Positions 12,163 to 22,863 are shown, numbered from the stretch's first letter. The stretch: DNA of 55,845 bases from Cochliopodium minus (GCA_024220525.1 JAMYWO010000157.1:1-55845), one strand, 5' to 3'. Numbers and translations: made by a program. The notes: generated by a model from the sequence alone, not told the origin.

Positions 12163-12504
12163 TTAGTCATCATCTCCGAACAATCCTCCGATGGAAGCAG
12201 ATTCTTCTTCTTTTTCTTCTTTCTTTGGTGCTTCAACTTTAGTTTCTACCTTTGTTTCGGTGGTAGTAACTGGAGCAGAGCTGGTAGAACCTCCTCTGCT
12301 TCCTCCTCCAAAGGTTGCAAGTTTAGATGATCCTAATTTCATGACTTCATGAACGTTCTTTCCTTTCAATTCTCCAATCAATTGTTGTGCCTTTCCTTCA
12401 TCGAAATCAACTCCAGCAGCAACAAAGATTTTTTTGAGGTCTTCAACAGAGGGACTATTATTTCCACCAAGAACAGCCAACAAATATGCAGCAATAATTC
12501 TCAT
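12163..12504 (-). CDS. 60S acidic ribosomal stalk protein P2
   Basis: A single exon encodes 113 residues. The N-terminus MRIIAAYLLAVLGGNNSPS is the P2 dimerisation helix, followed by the usual LIGELKGKNVHEVM segment, an Ala/Ser/Gly/Thr hinge and an acidic KEEEKEEES stretch. P2 pairs with P1 on P0 to form the stalk that recruits elongation factors to the ribosome. The length is normal. The odd part is the end: instead of the near-universal eukaryotic ending (DDDMGFGLFD), it finishes SIGGLFGDDD, with the acidic residues after the hydrophobic motif rather than before it. No introns. Confidence 0.95.
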   Translation of the reverse strand: MRIIAAYLLAVLGGNNSPSVEDLKKIFVAAGVDFDEGKAQQLIGELKGKNVHEVMKLGSSKLATFGGGSRGGSTSSAPVTTTETKVETKVEAPKKEEKEEESASIGGLFGDDD

Positions 12505-13042
12505 GCTATTGAATTAATTTTATAAGATATTGATTAACATTTAAAAAAAAGGTATAAAATTTATTTATTTTTTATATTTTTTTGATAATTTTTTGAGAAT
12601 GCTTACAAATAATTGATTTAAACACTCAAAAGTTATTTAATTTTATAGATAATAATGTAATTGTTGTTTCTTATAATAAATATAAAAGAAAAAAAGGTTT
12701 TTTTTTTACCTATAAATTTATTATTATTAAGCTTTAAGGTTTTTTTTATTTATTTTAAAAATCAAATGAAAAAAAATTTTAATCAAAGTATCAATTATTT
12801 ATATTTTTCTCAAAAATATCTCACAAATAAAAACTCAAATCTTTCTCTATAATTTGAAAGTATAACAAACATTTTCAATACATTTTGTATGAGCCTCTGA
12901 TTTTGAGTTAATTCCCTTCAAAAAAAATCAAAAATAAAAAAATTTTAAACAATTTGTTGTAAATCAATCATCATAGAATTGAAATAAAGGATATATCATC
13001 CAAATAGTTCGCATATTAATTGAATATATTATTAAAAAAAAA
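12505..13042. other. 538 bp spacer between P2 and the Arp10-like gene
   Basis: This region separates two divergent genes and presumably holds both promoters. It is A/T-rich with homopolymer runs. I found no exon, RNA gene or clear repeat in it. Confidence 0.6.
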
Positions 13043-14536
13043 ATGAATACAACACCATTTAGATTTGATACATCGATGTCAACATCATCTCCTATTGATT
13101 ACTTGAAATTATTAAACTTATCATCTTCTGTGGTGAAAGAAGAAGCGATAATTTTGGAATTTGGGAGCAAAATAACAAAATGTGGATTTGGTGGAGAATG
13201 TAAACCAAGATCTGTCTTTGAAACAAGATTTACAATTGATTTGACTGGAGAAGAGGTAATAATAAAATGGAATATTTGGAAAAATTGAATATGATTATAT
13301 ATTCTTTAATTTTTGGTATAATATCAGTAGTTGATGATACATAATAAAAGAAAAATCCATTAATATGAACCTATTTTTAAATTTCTTTTTTCATTTCTTA
13401 ATCTTTGATATTTTTAATATATATAAATGTTCAAAATCTTAAATTATATGAAATTTCTTGGCATCAAATTTAGAGATCTTCTATTATCAAATGCTTTAAA
13501 GAATATAATCAGATAGATAATTAATATCACAACATCATTTTAAATTAATATGATTTTCCAAAAACTTTATTTCTATATCTGCACAGGATGTAAAAGAAAA
13601 AAGATAAAAAAAGAAGATGACATTGAAATCCCTTGGAATGGGAGGCCAACAAAATCCATCCATCGGAGTTTATAATTATGGAAGTTATTTAAATTGATAC
13701 ATTTCTACTCTAATCAAATTTTTATTTAAATTTTGAACTGAGAATTAAAATACTGTCTATATCTCGCATATTCATATGAGGAATATTTTCATTCAAACAC
13801 ATGATTTTCCAAAAACTTTTTGAGAATTAACATGTTAATTAGAAAGAGATTTATTTATTTTTTTCTTTTATAAGGATACAATTTTCCAGTTTTTTCTGCC
13901 TAAAAAATTCATTTAAAAAAAAATATGATCTCATTCAAACGAATCTATACATAAGTAAAATTTTTTTGTTACACTTTGGATCAATATTTAAATCTCAACA
14001 TGAGATACAATAAAAATTGATCAATGTTTCCAAATTAACAGATTATCATATGTATATGTTTGATTAATTAATTATTAATTCCAATTATTGATCATTTTTA
14101 CAAACAAAATTTCAATCTCATTCACACTAACAATTTTTTTTTTTCCTCCCACATTCAAAAAAAAAAGCTGAAATTCAACAAAATAGGATTGAAAACAGCA
14201 ATCACATTGGAAAAATGGGAAAGGGGCCTAGAAAGCTTCCTCCTGAAACTTTTCTTCGAACATCTCCTAATAAATCCGAAAGAACACAAGTTTGTAATCT
14301 GCGAGGAAATAACAATGCCGACCAACTTCAAAGAAGCGCTCACCAAACTTCTCCTCAAACAGTTCGGCATCCCCGCCATCCTTTTCGTGTCTTCTTCCGT
14401 CGTCTCTTTGCTTCCTTTGGACAGACGTACTGCCATCATTGTGGATGTTGGATACAGTGGTTTGTCTGTCACCCCCATCTATGAGGGGAATGTGCTTATT
14501 CACGCCAACAAAGTTTCTCCGATGGGGATTCATTCG
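13043..14536 (+). CDS. ACTR10: Actin-related protein 10 (dynactin pointed-end subunit), 3' part missing
   Basis: Exon 13043-13255 joins in phase 0 to 14168-14536. Exon 1 has the actin-fold opening (EEAIILEFGSKITKCGFGGE, then PRSVF). Exon 2 carries HLLINPKEHKFVICEE, then TNFKEALTKLL, FGIPAILF and the second phosphate loop region (AIIVDVGYSGLSVTPIYEG). The match in order and spacing is to Arp10/Arp11, the dynactin pointed-end subunit needed for dynein cargo work, rather than to conventional actin. Exon 2 stops at a GTAC donor after MGIHS. The remaining half of the protein is not present before the N at 14934, so the gene is truncated by the assembly. The first intron (912 bp) is unusually long for this window and holds a dispersed repeat. 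Confidence 0.8.
13430..13880 (+). repeat. Dispersed repeat inside the Arp10-like intron
   Basis: Parts of this intron match the long first intron of the Sel1 gene at 52030-52275. Shared stretches include a GAAATTTCT..GCATCAAATTT block (13452 and 52049) and a block reading GAGAAT-AACAT then TTAATTAGAAAGA followed by a T-rich run (near 13820 and 52195). Within this copy, GATTTTCCAAAAACTTT occurs twice (about 13552 and 13803). Boundaries are approximate. It may be an old non-coding mobile element. A richer patch at about 13598-13680 is unexplained. Confidence 0.45.
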
Positions 14537-14821
14537 GTACAAAAATATTTTTTTTAAATTACATTTTTTTAAAAATTACATTTTTTTTTTTCATCCTTTT
14601 TATAATACAATTTAAATAGTTTGTGAATGAAATTGATCCATTTCATTCTTCAATTTACTTTTTTTTTTATCAAAAAAATTTTTTTTTTTTGTTGTTATAA
14701 ATTTTTTGTTTGTCAACAAAGTTTTGGTTGGAATTTTTAAATTTATCTCCTGCATTAGAAATTTATTGATACTTATTATTTTTAATTTATTTTTAATTTA
14801 TTTTTAATTTATTTTTTACAT

Positions 14822-14933
14822 TTAATTTTTCAAAATTTTATTTTTTATTTTATATTTTTTGGTTGCTTTTTTGGACTTTTCTTTCTCTTTTTCCCTTTTT
14901 TGTTCGAGGAATTGAGTGGCGAGCTTGTTATTC
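14822..14933 (-). CDS. Orphan last exon of an unknown minus-strand gene, cut by N
   Basis: On the minus strand an open frame runs from the N at 14934 to TAA at 14822. It begins NNKLATQFLEQKREKEKEKS and ends in a Lys-rich tail. The first part has coding-like composition against A/T-rich surroundings. It cannot belong to the Arp10-like gene, which is on the other strand, nor to the ankyrin gene to the right, whose frame resumes after the N with known family sequence. I read it as the 3' end of a gene whose body was lost at the contig join. A chance open frame cannot be excluded. Confidence 0.35.
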
Positions 14934-14934
14934 N
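14934..14934. other. Single-N assembly gap joining unrelated genes
   Basis: The base is N. To its left is a Lys-rich coding end and the unfinished Arp10-like gene. To its right the sequence starts in the middle of the C-terminal codons of a family-2 ankyrin gene. Both sides break inside genes, so this is very probably a contig join of unknown true size. Confidence 0.85.
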
Positions 14935-15971
14935 ATTTTAAAATGTTTGAAAACCAACAAAATTTGAAAAATAATTTTCTTGAAAATAACAGGAAATAGT
15001 TTGTGTCTTTCCCTGTTCCAAATGGGATTACCCTCTTCATAATCTTTCAAAAGAGAAGTGAAATCGTCTCCAAGATGATTGCCCAAAGACTCTCGGAGTT
15101 TCTCGGGATCGATTCTCACTTGGCTATAATAAAGAAAGAACAAGAGAGTTTGGAAATCAGGATGATTGTGTTTGGATTTCATGACTTTGTAAAGAAAATC
15201 ATCATGAAGAAGTCGAAGATCAGCACCATAAACAAGAAGCAATTTCAAACAAACAAATTCATCGGAGCGATCTTGGAATTTCTCGTTTGGGGAAATGTTA
15301 TCCATGGGATACCATCCATCAAGTGTTTTATGATTGGGATCTGCTCCATTCTCCAACAAAACTTTGACAAGATCAGGATTGGTGGTGATATTCAGGCCTG
15401 ATCTGCCTTTTTGGTCCAAAAGATTGACATCTGCTCTTCCTTCGATCATATATTTCGTTAATTTATCTTTTTGATTGTTATGTTCGCTCATATAATCTAT
15501 CCAGAAAGGATTTTCTGAATTATTTTTTATTACTGGGAAATTTGTATCTATTCCTTTCTTTATCAGCAGTTGAATGAAACCATAATATTTCGAATTTTTC
15601 AAGTAATAATATCTATTGTAATTTTTATTGAGGTAATATTTCTGAATATAATTATCGTAATTTTTATCTTTATAGTTCACATCTGCTTTATATTCAATCA
15701 ATAATTCGATCAAATTTAAACTGATTGATCTTCTTGTCAATACAAAATCAATAGATGTCTTCTCATTCACTATTTTATTTGGATCTGCATCTTTTATAAT
15801 CAAATCGATGTCAATAAAAGGAGATATAAAGAAATAAATTGAAAGAGGAAAAGAATTTTTACTATTTTTGAGGAGATGTTCAATATTTTCAAGATCAGTT
15901 TTGTATGATAATTCTTCATGGAGTTGTTCTGTGATATCTTTTTCTTTTTTGTTGGGAGATTTTTTTCTCAT
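14935..15971 (-). CDS. Ankyrin-repeat protein, family 2, 3' end cut by N
   Basis: Exon 15971-15863 joins 15790-14935 across a 72-bp intron that sits, as in all family members, immediately before the ADPN codons with one base of a codon upstream. The N-terminus MRKKSPNKKEKDI is basic. Units such as IEYKADVN, IEGRADVN, LENGADPN and LVYGADLR are ankyrin-like. The conserved NPIWNRERHKLFP segment starts the tail, which breaks at HFK against the N. The lost end should carry IPKPLI and the NKKRKRDSN ending. It begins 50 bp downstream of the stop of nothing on its own strand; the next copy ends at 16022, only 50 bp beyond this start. Confidence 0.8.
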
Positions 15972-16021
15972 TTTATTTTTATTTATTTTTCTTTGAAAAA
16001 TTAATTTTTTGAATTTTTTTT

Positions 16022-17177
16022 TTAATTTGAATCTCTTTTTCTTTTCTTATTTTTATCTCCTTTATTTTCATCTTTTTCATTTTGAGTTGTTTTAGGTTTG
16101 TTGTAAACCTTTGTGTTTTTTGTGAAATTGATAATGAAAAGGAAGATCAAAGGTTTGGGAATCTTCATTTTAAAATGTTTGAAAACCAACAAAATTTGGA
16201 AAACAATTTTCTTAAAAACAACAGGGAAAAGTTTGTGTCTTTCTTTGTTCCATAGAGAGTTGCCTTCTTCATAATCTTTTAAAAGAGAAAGAAGTTGGGG
16301 ACATTTACTCAAAGTTTTGTACACTTTTTTCAAATCAAACTTGTGTGCTCCATAATAAAGAAGAAACAGAAGAGCCTGTAGATCATAAGAATATTTCGAA
16401 ATCACTCTCTCAATGAAAATATTTAGGGAACACAAGTTTGGATCAGCTCCGTAAACAAGAAGCAACTTCAAATTGGCATTTTTGTTTTCTCTTTTCTCAG
16501 ATTCAACAAACAATTGCTTGTCGAGAGGATAGTACCCTTTCTCCGTTTTCATATTGGGATCTGCTCCGTGCTCCAAGAAAACTTTGACAAGATCAGGATT
16601 GGAAGTGATGTTCAAGCATCCTGATCCATTTTTGTCCAAGAGATTCACATCCGCTTTGTTTCTGATCATCATTTCTGTCCATCTGTCCTTTTTATCTTCT
16701 TCTCTATGTCTTTTCATGTAATGAATCCAGAATGGTTCCTTCTCGAACAAGAAATTGGTATCCATCCCCTTTTTTATCATCAGTTCTATCACCCCTTTAA
16801 ATTTCGAATTTTTTATTTCTTCTATTTTAAACCACCAATTTCTGAAGGGAAATAGATATTTCTGCAAGTAATTCTTCCCATTTTTGTCTTTGTGGTTCAC
16901 ATCTGCTTTATATTCTATCAATAATTCAATCAAATCCAAATTTATCGTTCTTTTCGATAATACTTTATCTATACAACTCATATCATTCATAATCATATTT
17001 GGATCTGCTTCTGATATAAATTTACAATTAAAAAATATAAGAAGAAATTTAAAATTTTGAACAAAAATTACTATTTTCCAGATTATTTTTAATGGTTGAA
17101 TAGCCTGCATTATATAGAATATCAAAAAAAGTTTCAGGTGAATCTTCTTCTTTCTTCTTTGTGGATTTCTTTTTCAT
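16022..17177 (-). CDS. Ankyrin-repeat protein, family 2
   Basis: Exon 17177-17072 (starting MKKKSTKKKEED) joins 17010-16022 across a 61-bp intron. Ankyrin-like units include IEYKADVN, IRNKADVN, LEHGADPN and LVYGADPN, with a long insertion rich in Trp/Lys (RNWWFKIEEIKN) between the first units. The tail is complete: NSLWNKERHKLFPVVFKK, then IPKPLIFLFIINF, then an acidic/basic end GDKNKKRKRDSN. The cluster KNKKRKR looks like a monopartite nuclear localisation signal. It is about 330 residues by this structure plus the tail. A neighbour of near-identical plan lies 50 bp downstream. Confidence 0.85.
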
Positions 17178-17456
17178 TTTTTTTTTTATTTAAAATTTAA
17201 AGAAAACAAATCATTTCGGAGATTTGGTGAATTTTTTTTTTTGGAAATTAATCGTTTCTATGTAATTTTTCAAAAAAATAAAATAATAAAAAGAAATAAT
17301 TTTAATAAATTTTTCAACAAAAAAAAATTTTTAATTTTTAATATGAGATTTTTAAATCATCCAATAATTAGACAAAACCATGGTAATAAAGCAAACTTAA
17401 AATCAGTTAAATTGAATTTTATATACACCAAGACAATTAAAAAAAATGAAAATAAT

Positions 17457-18006
17457 TTAATAACAGTGTAAAGAAATTGTTTGATTTTGTGAATCTTCTT
17501 TAGTGAAAACTAAGGAAATTATAGTTTTAATAAGGGGCTTGGGGAATATGACTCTTCTTGGTTTAGAGATAACGATGATTGACAAAATAATCTGCTCAAT
17601 AATTTTCTTGGTTTCTTCAATAAACAATTTATGTCTTTCTTTCTTTCAAAGATTTTCTTCTATTTTAAAGAATTATAAATTAGGCAAACAAAATAGAAAT
17701 AAAAAGAATTACCATTCTCATAATCAGATTTTAAAGTTTGTAATTTTAGAGGAGACTTTATTAAATTAAAGTGGTAACAAGGATATGATAACAAAACAAT
17801 TAAAGTCTCTTGAGAAATATTTTTGATATGAATCTCTAAATCCAAGAGAGATTTTTATTACAGTAAATATTTTACAATTTCGTCAGCATAATCTATCGGA
17901 TATTTGAGATATATACCTGCTTTATTTTCAACATGATATTTAATTTTTTTGAAAGACAGTGGTTCTTTCTTGCATTTTTGTATACATTCAGAATGAATTA
18001 TCCCAT
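17457..18006 (-). pseudogene. Internally deleted family-1 ankyrin pseudogene
   Basis: The ATG at 18006 opens a frame MGDGIIHSECIQKCKKEPLS that matches the family-1 start (MGINHSEFIKECEKIPLS). It continues through KYHVENKAG, then skips most of the repeats and resumes at IVKYLL followed by two TAA stops. The remainder (IVLLSYPCYHF, then SDYENGN) is still recognisable. After the family's tail intron, the expected NLWNKERH reads NL-stop-KKERH, with TGA in place of TGG, then IFPKPLIKTIIS to TAA at 17457. Large deletion plus several stops mark it as dead. It lies directly downstream of the intact copy at 19654. Confidence 0.75.
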
Positions 18007-18101
18007 CTCCCAAAACAATTTTTTTTTATATTCAAATTCAATTTGAAATATATATAAAAAGAAAAGATTAATATATCTTTTTTTTTTTTCAACTTATCAA
18101 T

Positions 18102-18330
18102 TTAATGAGGTTTTTGGAAAAGGATTGTTATTGTTTGAAAAAGGTAGTAATTTAGTAAATCTACCTTATTATCTATCATAAACTTCAATATTTCGAAAGT
18201 GATGTAGGGATGTCCAAAAATATTACAACAGTTGTAATATTTGGACATGTCTAAAAGTGATGGATTTATTTCTGCATAGAATATGTATTGGGAGATAGTC
18301 AGCTTATATATAATTTGTTTTTTTTTTCTT
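18102..18330 (-). pseudogene. Fragment of a family-1 ankyrin gene
   Basis: A short minus-strand frame contains CNIFGHPYITFEILKFMID followed by NKVDLLNYY, which matches one family-1 repeat unit (ITLKILNYMIDNKADLN). It has no start or tail of its own and lies between the intact gene at 18374 and the deleted copy at 17457. It is probably part of the same decaying duplicate. Confidence 0.6.
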
Positions 18331-18373
18331 TTAGGAGAACATACTATTAACCAAAAAAAAAAATAACATTTTT

Positions 18374-19654
18374 TTAATAGAGTGTTTGCCAACAAAATAA
18401 AGAAATCTTTGAAATTATTGATGTTTCATTTTTTTGAAAGAAAATAGAAATGATGATGTTAATAATGGGTTTTGGAATAACGGCTCGAAGAACTTTAGAA
18501 AAGACTTTGAGAGATAAAAGTAATTGTTTGATCAATCTTTGCGTTTCACTAACAAAATATTGGTGTCTTTCTTTGTTCCAAAGATTATTGTTTTTATAAT
18601 CTGTTATTATTGTTTTGAATTTCTTAGTAGAAAATTTATCGAATTCGTAATCATAGTTGGGATGAGATAACAAAAGAATCAACAATTCATTTGAAAAATA
18701 ATCGATGGAAGGAAAAGGAGAGTTGGTATTGAAATTAGACTTTTCATTGATTAAATATCTCACAATTTCATGGTTAACAATTTTATTTCGAAGATAATAA
18801 TGAATGAGAGGAATACCATGCACATTATTTTGGTCGATAATAACCTTGTTTTCTACAAGATACTTTACAACTTCAAATGATGGTTTCTCATTCTCTGAAA
18901 AGTAATATTGGAGAGTGTTGGTTTGGTAATTGCCGAAAAGGGAAATGAGATCTGCTTTATTTTCAACCATGAATTTAAATAAATCAAAATCAAAATGGGG
19001 ACTTTTCAAAACTATTAAGTGTGGGTCATCTCTAAATTTACTTTTCAGGCTGGCTTTGTTTAAAATGAGGTATTTAATTATTTTGACAGGAAATTTTGTT
19101 AGTTGACAAAGCATATCCAAAGGGCTTGCTTTTTGAAAGTTTGTGCTGTTTAAATCGCTTTTTATCTCTACAAAAAATTTTATTGTTTCGATTTCAATCT
19201 TTTCTTTTCTGCATAATATATGTATTGGCAATTCTTCAAGATTATCCTTCACGTTCACAGATAATTTTTTTTCAATCAGATATTTTATCATCTCAAGATT
19301 ATTTGCATTTCTTATACATACCTGATGTAATGGTGTATTCTTGGATATATTCAAATCAGATTTTCTATCTATCATTAATTTCATCATTTCAAAGCTCATC
19401 ATCTCATTGCCACATAAATGATAAAGGGGTGTTTTTGATCTGCTATCCATCAAATTCAAATCTGCTTTATTATCAATCATATAATTCAATATTTTCAATG
19501 TAATTGATTTATTTCGACACATTAAGTGAAATGGCAGATCATCTCCCTTATCATGGGTAATTTTTATATTTAAATCTGCTCTTGAATTGATAAAATATTT
19601 TATTCTTTTGAGAGATAATGTTTCTTTCAAAAATTCAGAATGATTTGAACCCAT
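18374..19654 (-). CDS. Ankyrin-repeat protein, family 1
   Basis: A single exon encodes about 426 residues. The start is set at MGSNHSEFLKE (19654) by comparison with the copy at 8142; an upstream ATG at 19660 would add two residues. About ten ankyrin-like units carry the INSRADLN / IDNKADLN / VENKADLI signature. The tail NLWNKERHQYF, then VIPKPIINIIISIF, is the family module. Unlike the 8142 copy there is no intron before the tail, since DYKNNNLWNKERH is continuous, which suggests intron loss here or gain there. It starts 177 bp from, and divergent to, RCC1-like copy C. Confidence 0.85.
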   Translation of the reverse strand: MGSNHSEFLKETLSLKRIKYFINSRADLNIKITHDKGDDLPFHLMCRNKSITLKILNYMIDNKADLNLMDSRSKTPLYHLCGNEMMSFEMMKLMIDRKSDLNISKNTPLHQVCIRNANNLEMIKYLIEKKLSVNVKDNLEELPIHILCRKEKIEIETIKFFVEIKSDLNSTNFQKASPLDMLCQLTKFPVKIIKYLILNKASLKSKFRDDPHLIVLKSPHFDFDLFKFMVENKADLISLFGNYQTNTLQYYFSENEKPSFEVVKYLVENKVIIDQNNVHGIPLIHYYLRNKIVNHEIVRYLINEKSNFNTNSPFPSIDYFSNELLILLLSHPNYDYEFDKFSTKKFKTIITDYKNNNLWNKERHQYFVSETQRLIKQLLLSLKVFSKVLRAVIPKPIINIIISIFFQKNETSIISKISLFCWQTLY

Positions 19655-19831
19655 CTCCAAATTATTCTTAATTTTATTTTTATTTTATAAAAAATTAAAC
19701 TCCAATTCTTGACCTCAAAGTTAATTGTTTGAATTTCAAAATTATCATTTTTGTTGAATTCAATTCCTTTTTCTCTTGGGCAGAATGTTCAAAATTAATA
19801 AAAAAATTTGAATGGAATCTTAAAAAAAAAA

Positions 19832-20749
19832 ATGAATGAGAAATTTATTTTAGATAAAACGACAATTCTATCAATTCCAACTGTATCATCTGTATCTTAT
19901 TCAACATTTGCGATAGATAACGATGGTATTTCAACAATAAATATAAAAAAAAAATATTAACAAAAATTATAAAATTTTTTTTCCTTATGAATTTGATTGA
20001 AAAAGATATTGTCTCTTAAATACTATCTTTTCAATATTTACTTTTCTTTTTTTCTTTGTCCAAGTTGAAAAGATCGATAAACGATCAATATAAATTAACA
20101 CAAACATATGATAAAATGATAATTTGGATACAATTGATCAATAATATAGTATCTTTTGTTAAGATATAAAAATTGATCCAAATTATTAAAATTCTCAAAA
20201 AAATTTACATTTCAATAATTTTCATTCTATTAAAACAAATTATCAAAGAAAAATTGGTTTATTGGGGACAAAACAATGATTTGGGAGGGAGAATAGTTGG
20301 ACCTACTGTTGTAAGGGGATTAGAAGGAGAAATTATCAGCGCCTTGTCTGTCAATTCAAATTCAGCGCTGGTAGCAACACGTTCAAACAAAATATTTATA
20401 AAGCACAAAAATTTTGGGTTTCTTTTTTTTAAAATTTAATTTTAAAATATTTATGAAATATTATTTAATTTTTATACTGACCATTTTTTTTTCTTTTTCT
20501 GTAGATTTTTAACTTTTTATTTTTGTATTAATTTTTTTTTAATTTTACAAAAAGCACTGTTCCAAAATTAGTTTTTGAACCAAATGAAAAAATGATTCAA
20601 ATTTCATCTTCTTCATTTGATGGATTGATAGTTTGTGAAAACTCAAAAGTGTACTGCATCGAATTTTCTTTTTTCACAACAAAACAAATAGATTTAGTTG
20701 AAAATAAAAAAATAAACATTTCTGCTTTTTGTTCTTATTTTAAATACAA
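19832..20749 (+). CDS. RCC1-repeat protein, copy C, cut by N
   Basis: Exons 19832-19925, 20249-20417 and 20555-20749 match copy A exon for exon (start MNEKFILDKTTILSIPTVSS; then KLVYWGQNNDLGGRIVGPT; then KLVFEPNEKMIQISSSS). The third exon stops in mid-codon at FCSYFKY where the N lies, so the second half of the protein is absent. Upstream introns and the 5' flank are also similar to copy A. Whether a full gene exists in the cell cannot be told from this assembly. Confidence 0.8.
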
Positions 20750-20750
20750 N
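20750..20750. other. Single-N assembly gap within RCC1-like copy C
   Basis: The N interrupts the third exon of the RCC1-like gene on the plus strand. Immediately after it comes the C-terminal coding sequence of a family-2 ankyrin gene on the minus strand. Two unrelated coding regions meeting at one N is best explained by a contig join. Confidence 0.85.
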
Positions 20751-21640
20751 TTGATCAAAGGTTTGGGGATCTTCATTCTAAAATGTTTGAAAACCAACAA
20801 AATTTGAAAAATAATTTTCTTGAAAATGATAGGAAAAAGTTTGTGTCTTTTTTGTTCCAAATGGGATTACCTTCTTCATAATCTTTCAAAAGAGGAGTGA
20901 ATTCTTCATTAAATTTCAAATATTCTTTGAGTTTTTTCAAATCAAAAATTTTGGCACCATAATAAAAAAGAAACAAAAGAGTTTTGAAGTTAGGATTGAA
21001 TTCTATCGTGTTAAAAACCAAATTATCACCACACAAACTAGTATTAGCTCCATAAACAAGAAGAAGTTTTATTTTGATGAAATCTTCATTTCTAAATGCA
21101 AACGAGGGTAGATGATCCAAAGGATACTTTCCATCAAGAGCTTTGAGATTGGGATATGCACCATGCTCCAAACATAACTTCAACAAGTATGGATGTTCGA
21201 TTTGAAATAAGCACGAATGTCCATTTCTGTTTGTCACATTTATTTTCGCTCCGTTTTCAAGGATTATTAAGTAGATCTGATCTTCTTTCCCTTCTTTGAT
21301 CTTTCCATCGTATTTGTTGCGATCATGTTTCTGTCATATTTTTGTTGGGAGAAGAATTAAATCCATAATCGAGTTTTTTCTTTTCCTTGTAGTTGTTTCA
21401 AATCTGCTTTCATATCTATCATTAGACGGATAAATTCTTTTTATCATATTTATAAAGTAGATATTGGTCCATATATATCTTTGGTATTCACATCTGATTT
21501 GTTTTTATTGCTTGGGTATTCACCATCCTTTTCTCCAACATCACATCAATACAATTTTTAAAATTATTGTGAATATAATTGGATCTCCTCTTTTATATTT
21601 GTGCATTCAAGTTTTTTCAATTGGACAGAATTTAACGGGA
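20751..21640 (-). pseudogene. Degraded family-2 ankyrin gene
   Basis: The readable part (NRNGHSCLFQIEHPYLLKLC, then GAYPNLKALDGKYPLDHLP, YGANTSLCGDN) matches the genes at 23119 and 54914. The tail loses its frame at NPIWNK, where one base is missing relative to the other copies, so ERHKLFP is not read. Upstream of 21240 the match continues in pieces (LKILENGAKIN region, then the start-proximal part near 21510-21600) with several frame changes. The 3' end is also lost at the N. Some single-base losses could be sequencing errors, but the upstream half is too broken for that alone. Confidence 0.7.
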
Positions 21641-21734
21641 AATTATTATTTGTTTTATCAATGATTCAGAATCCTCATTCATTTTTTTTTTTTACAAGAA
21701 TATTTTGGAATAAGCGAAAATAATAAAATTAGTT

Positions 21735-22863
21735 TTAATTTGGATTTCTTTTTCTTTTCTTATTTACAATTTGGATTGTTTTTGGGGTTTTAAAAACCTT
21801 TGTATTTTGTGAGAAATTAATGATAAAAAGGAAGATCAAAGGTTTGGGGATCTTCATTTTAAAATGTTTGAAAACCAACAAAATTTGAAAAACAATTTTC
21901 TTAAAACAAGTGGGGAAAAGTTTGTGTCTTTCTTTGTTCCAAATAGAATTATTTTCTTCATAATCTTCTAAAAGGGAAAAGAAAACTTGATAATTTCCCA
22001 AATTTTCTTTGAGTTTTTTCAAATCAATGATTTTAGTGTTGTAATAAAGAAAAAACAAAAGGGGTTTCAATTTAAGTTTGGGATCGTGGATACTATCCAA
22101 TAAATTAAAAATAAAATCATCAGGAAGAAGATTGGGATCTGCACCATAAGATAGAAGCACTTTGAAACAATAGATTTGATTGGAGTTGAGGGAAGTGTGA
22201 TAGCCAAAAAGATCGGAGGGATATTCTCCGCTAAGAGATTTGTGATTGGGATTTGCTCCATTTTCCAACAAAAGCTCCACAAGATTATAGTTTATGGCAA
22301 TATTCAAGCACGATTTTCCTTCTTTGTCCAAAAGATTGACATCTGCTTTGTTTCTAATCATCAATTTCGTTAAATCATCCAGTTTTTTTTTATGCTCGGT
22401 CATATAATTCAACCAGAAGGGAGTATTATCCACTTTGAAATTGGTATCTATCCCTTTTTTGATCAGAAGTTCAATGAAACCATAATATTTCGATTTTTTC
22501 ATCTTTTTATAGATTTTATTTCCTCCTTTTATTTCATTGAGGTAATATTTCTGGATATAATTGTTGTTTTCTTTATCTTTATAGTTGACATTTGCTTTAT
22601 ATTCAATCAATAATCCAATCATATTTAAATTTATTATCCTTTTCGATAAAACCAAATCAATAGATGTCTTCTTATTCACTATTTTATTTGGATCTGCTTC
22701 TTAAAATCAATAATTTGGCAAAGGATAGATCAAGGAGAAATAAATTAAGGCATATGAGAAAATAATTTTTACTTTTTTTGAGGATATTTTCAATGTTTTC
22801 AGAAACAGCTCTATTAGATAGTTCTGCATGGAGTATTTTGGTTATATCTGATATGTTTTTCAT
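21735..22863 (-). CDS. Ankyrin-repeat protein, family 2
   Basis: Exon 22863-22773 (MKNISDITKILHAELSN) joins 22699-21735 across the family's conserved intron, giving KKKADPNKIVNKK at the junction. Units IEYKANVN, IRNKADVN, LENGANPN and LSYGADPN follow. The tail reads NSIWNKERHKLFPTCFKK, then IPKPLIFLFIINF, ending NKKRKRNPN, a slight variant of the usual RKRDSN. The gene looks intact. Function is probably protein binding with nuclear targeting by the basic end; this is inference. Confidence 0.85.

Noticed and set aside
13587-13690. Extra exon of the Arp10-like gene in its long intron
   Set aside because: Exons 1 and 2 already join in phase and match Arp10 without a gap; no frame here connects to either side.
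17600-17660. TGA where relatives have Trp, as a hint of a TGA-Trp code
   Set aside because: The same copy has two TAA stops and a large deletion, and TGA ends the hydroxylase, the ARM gene and the gene at 6365, so TGA is a stop here.
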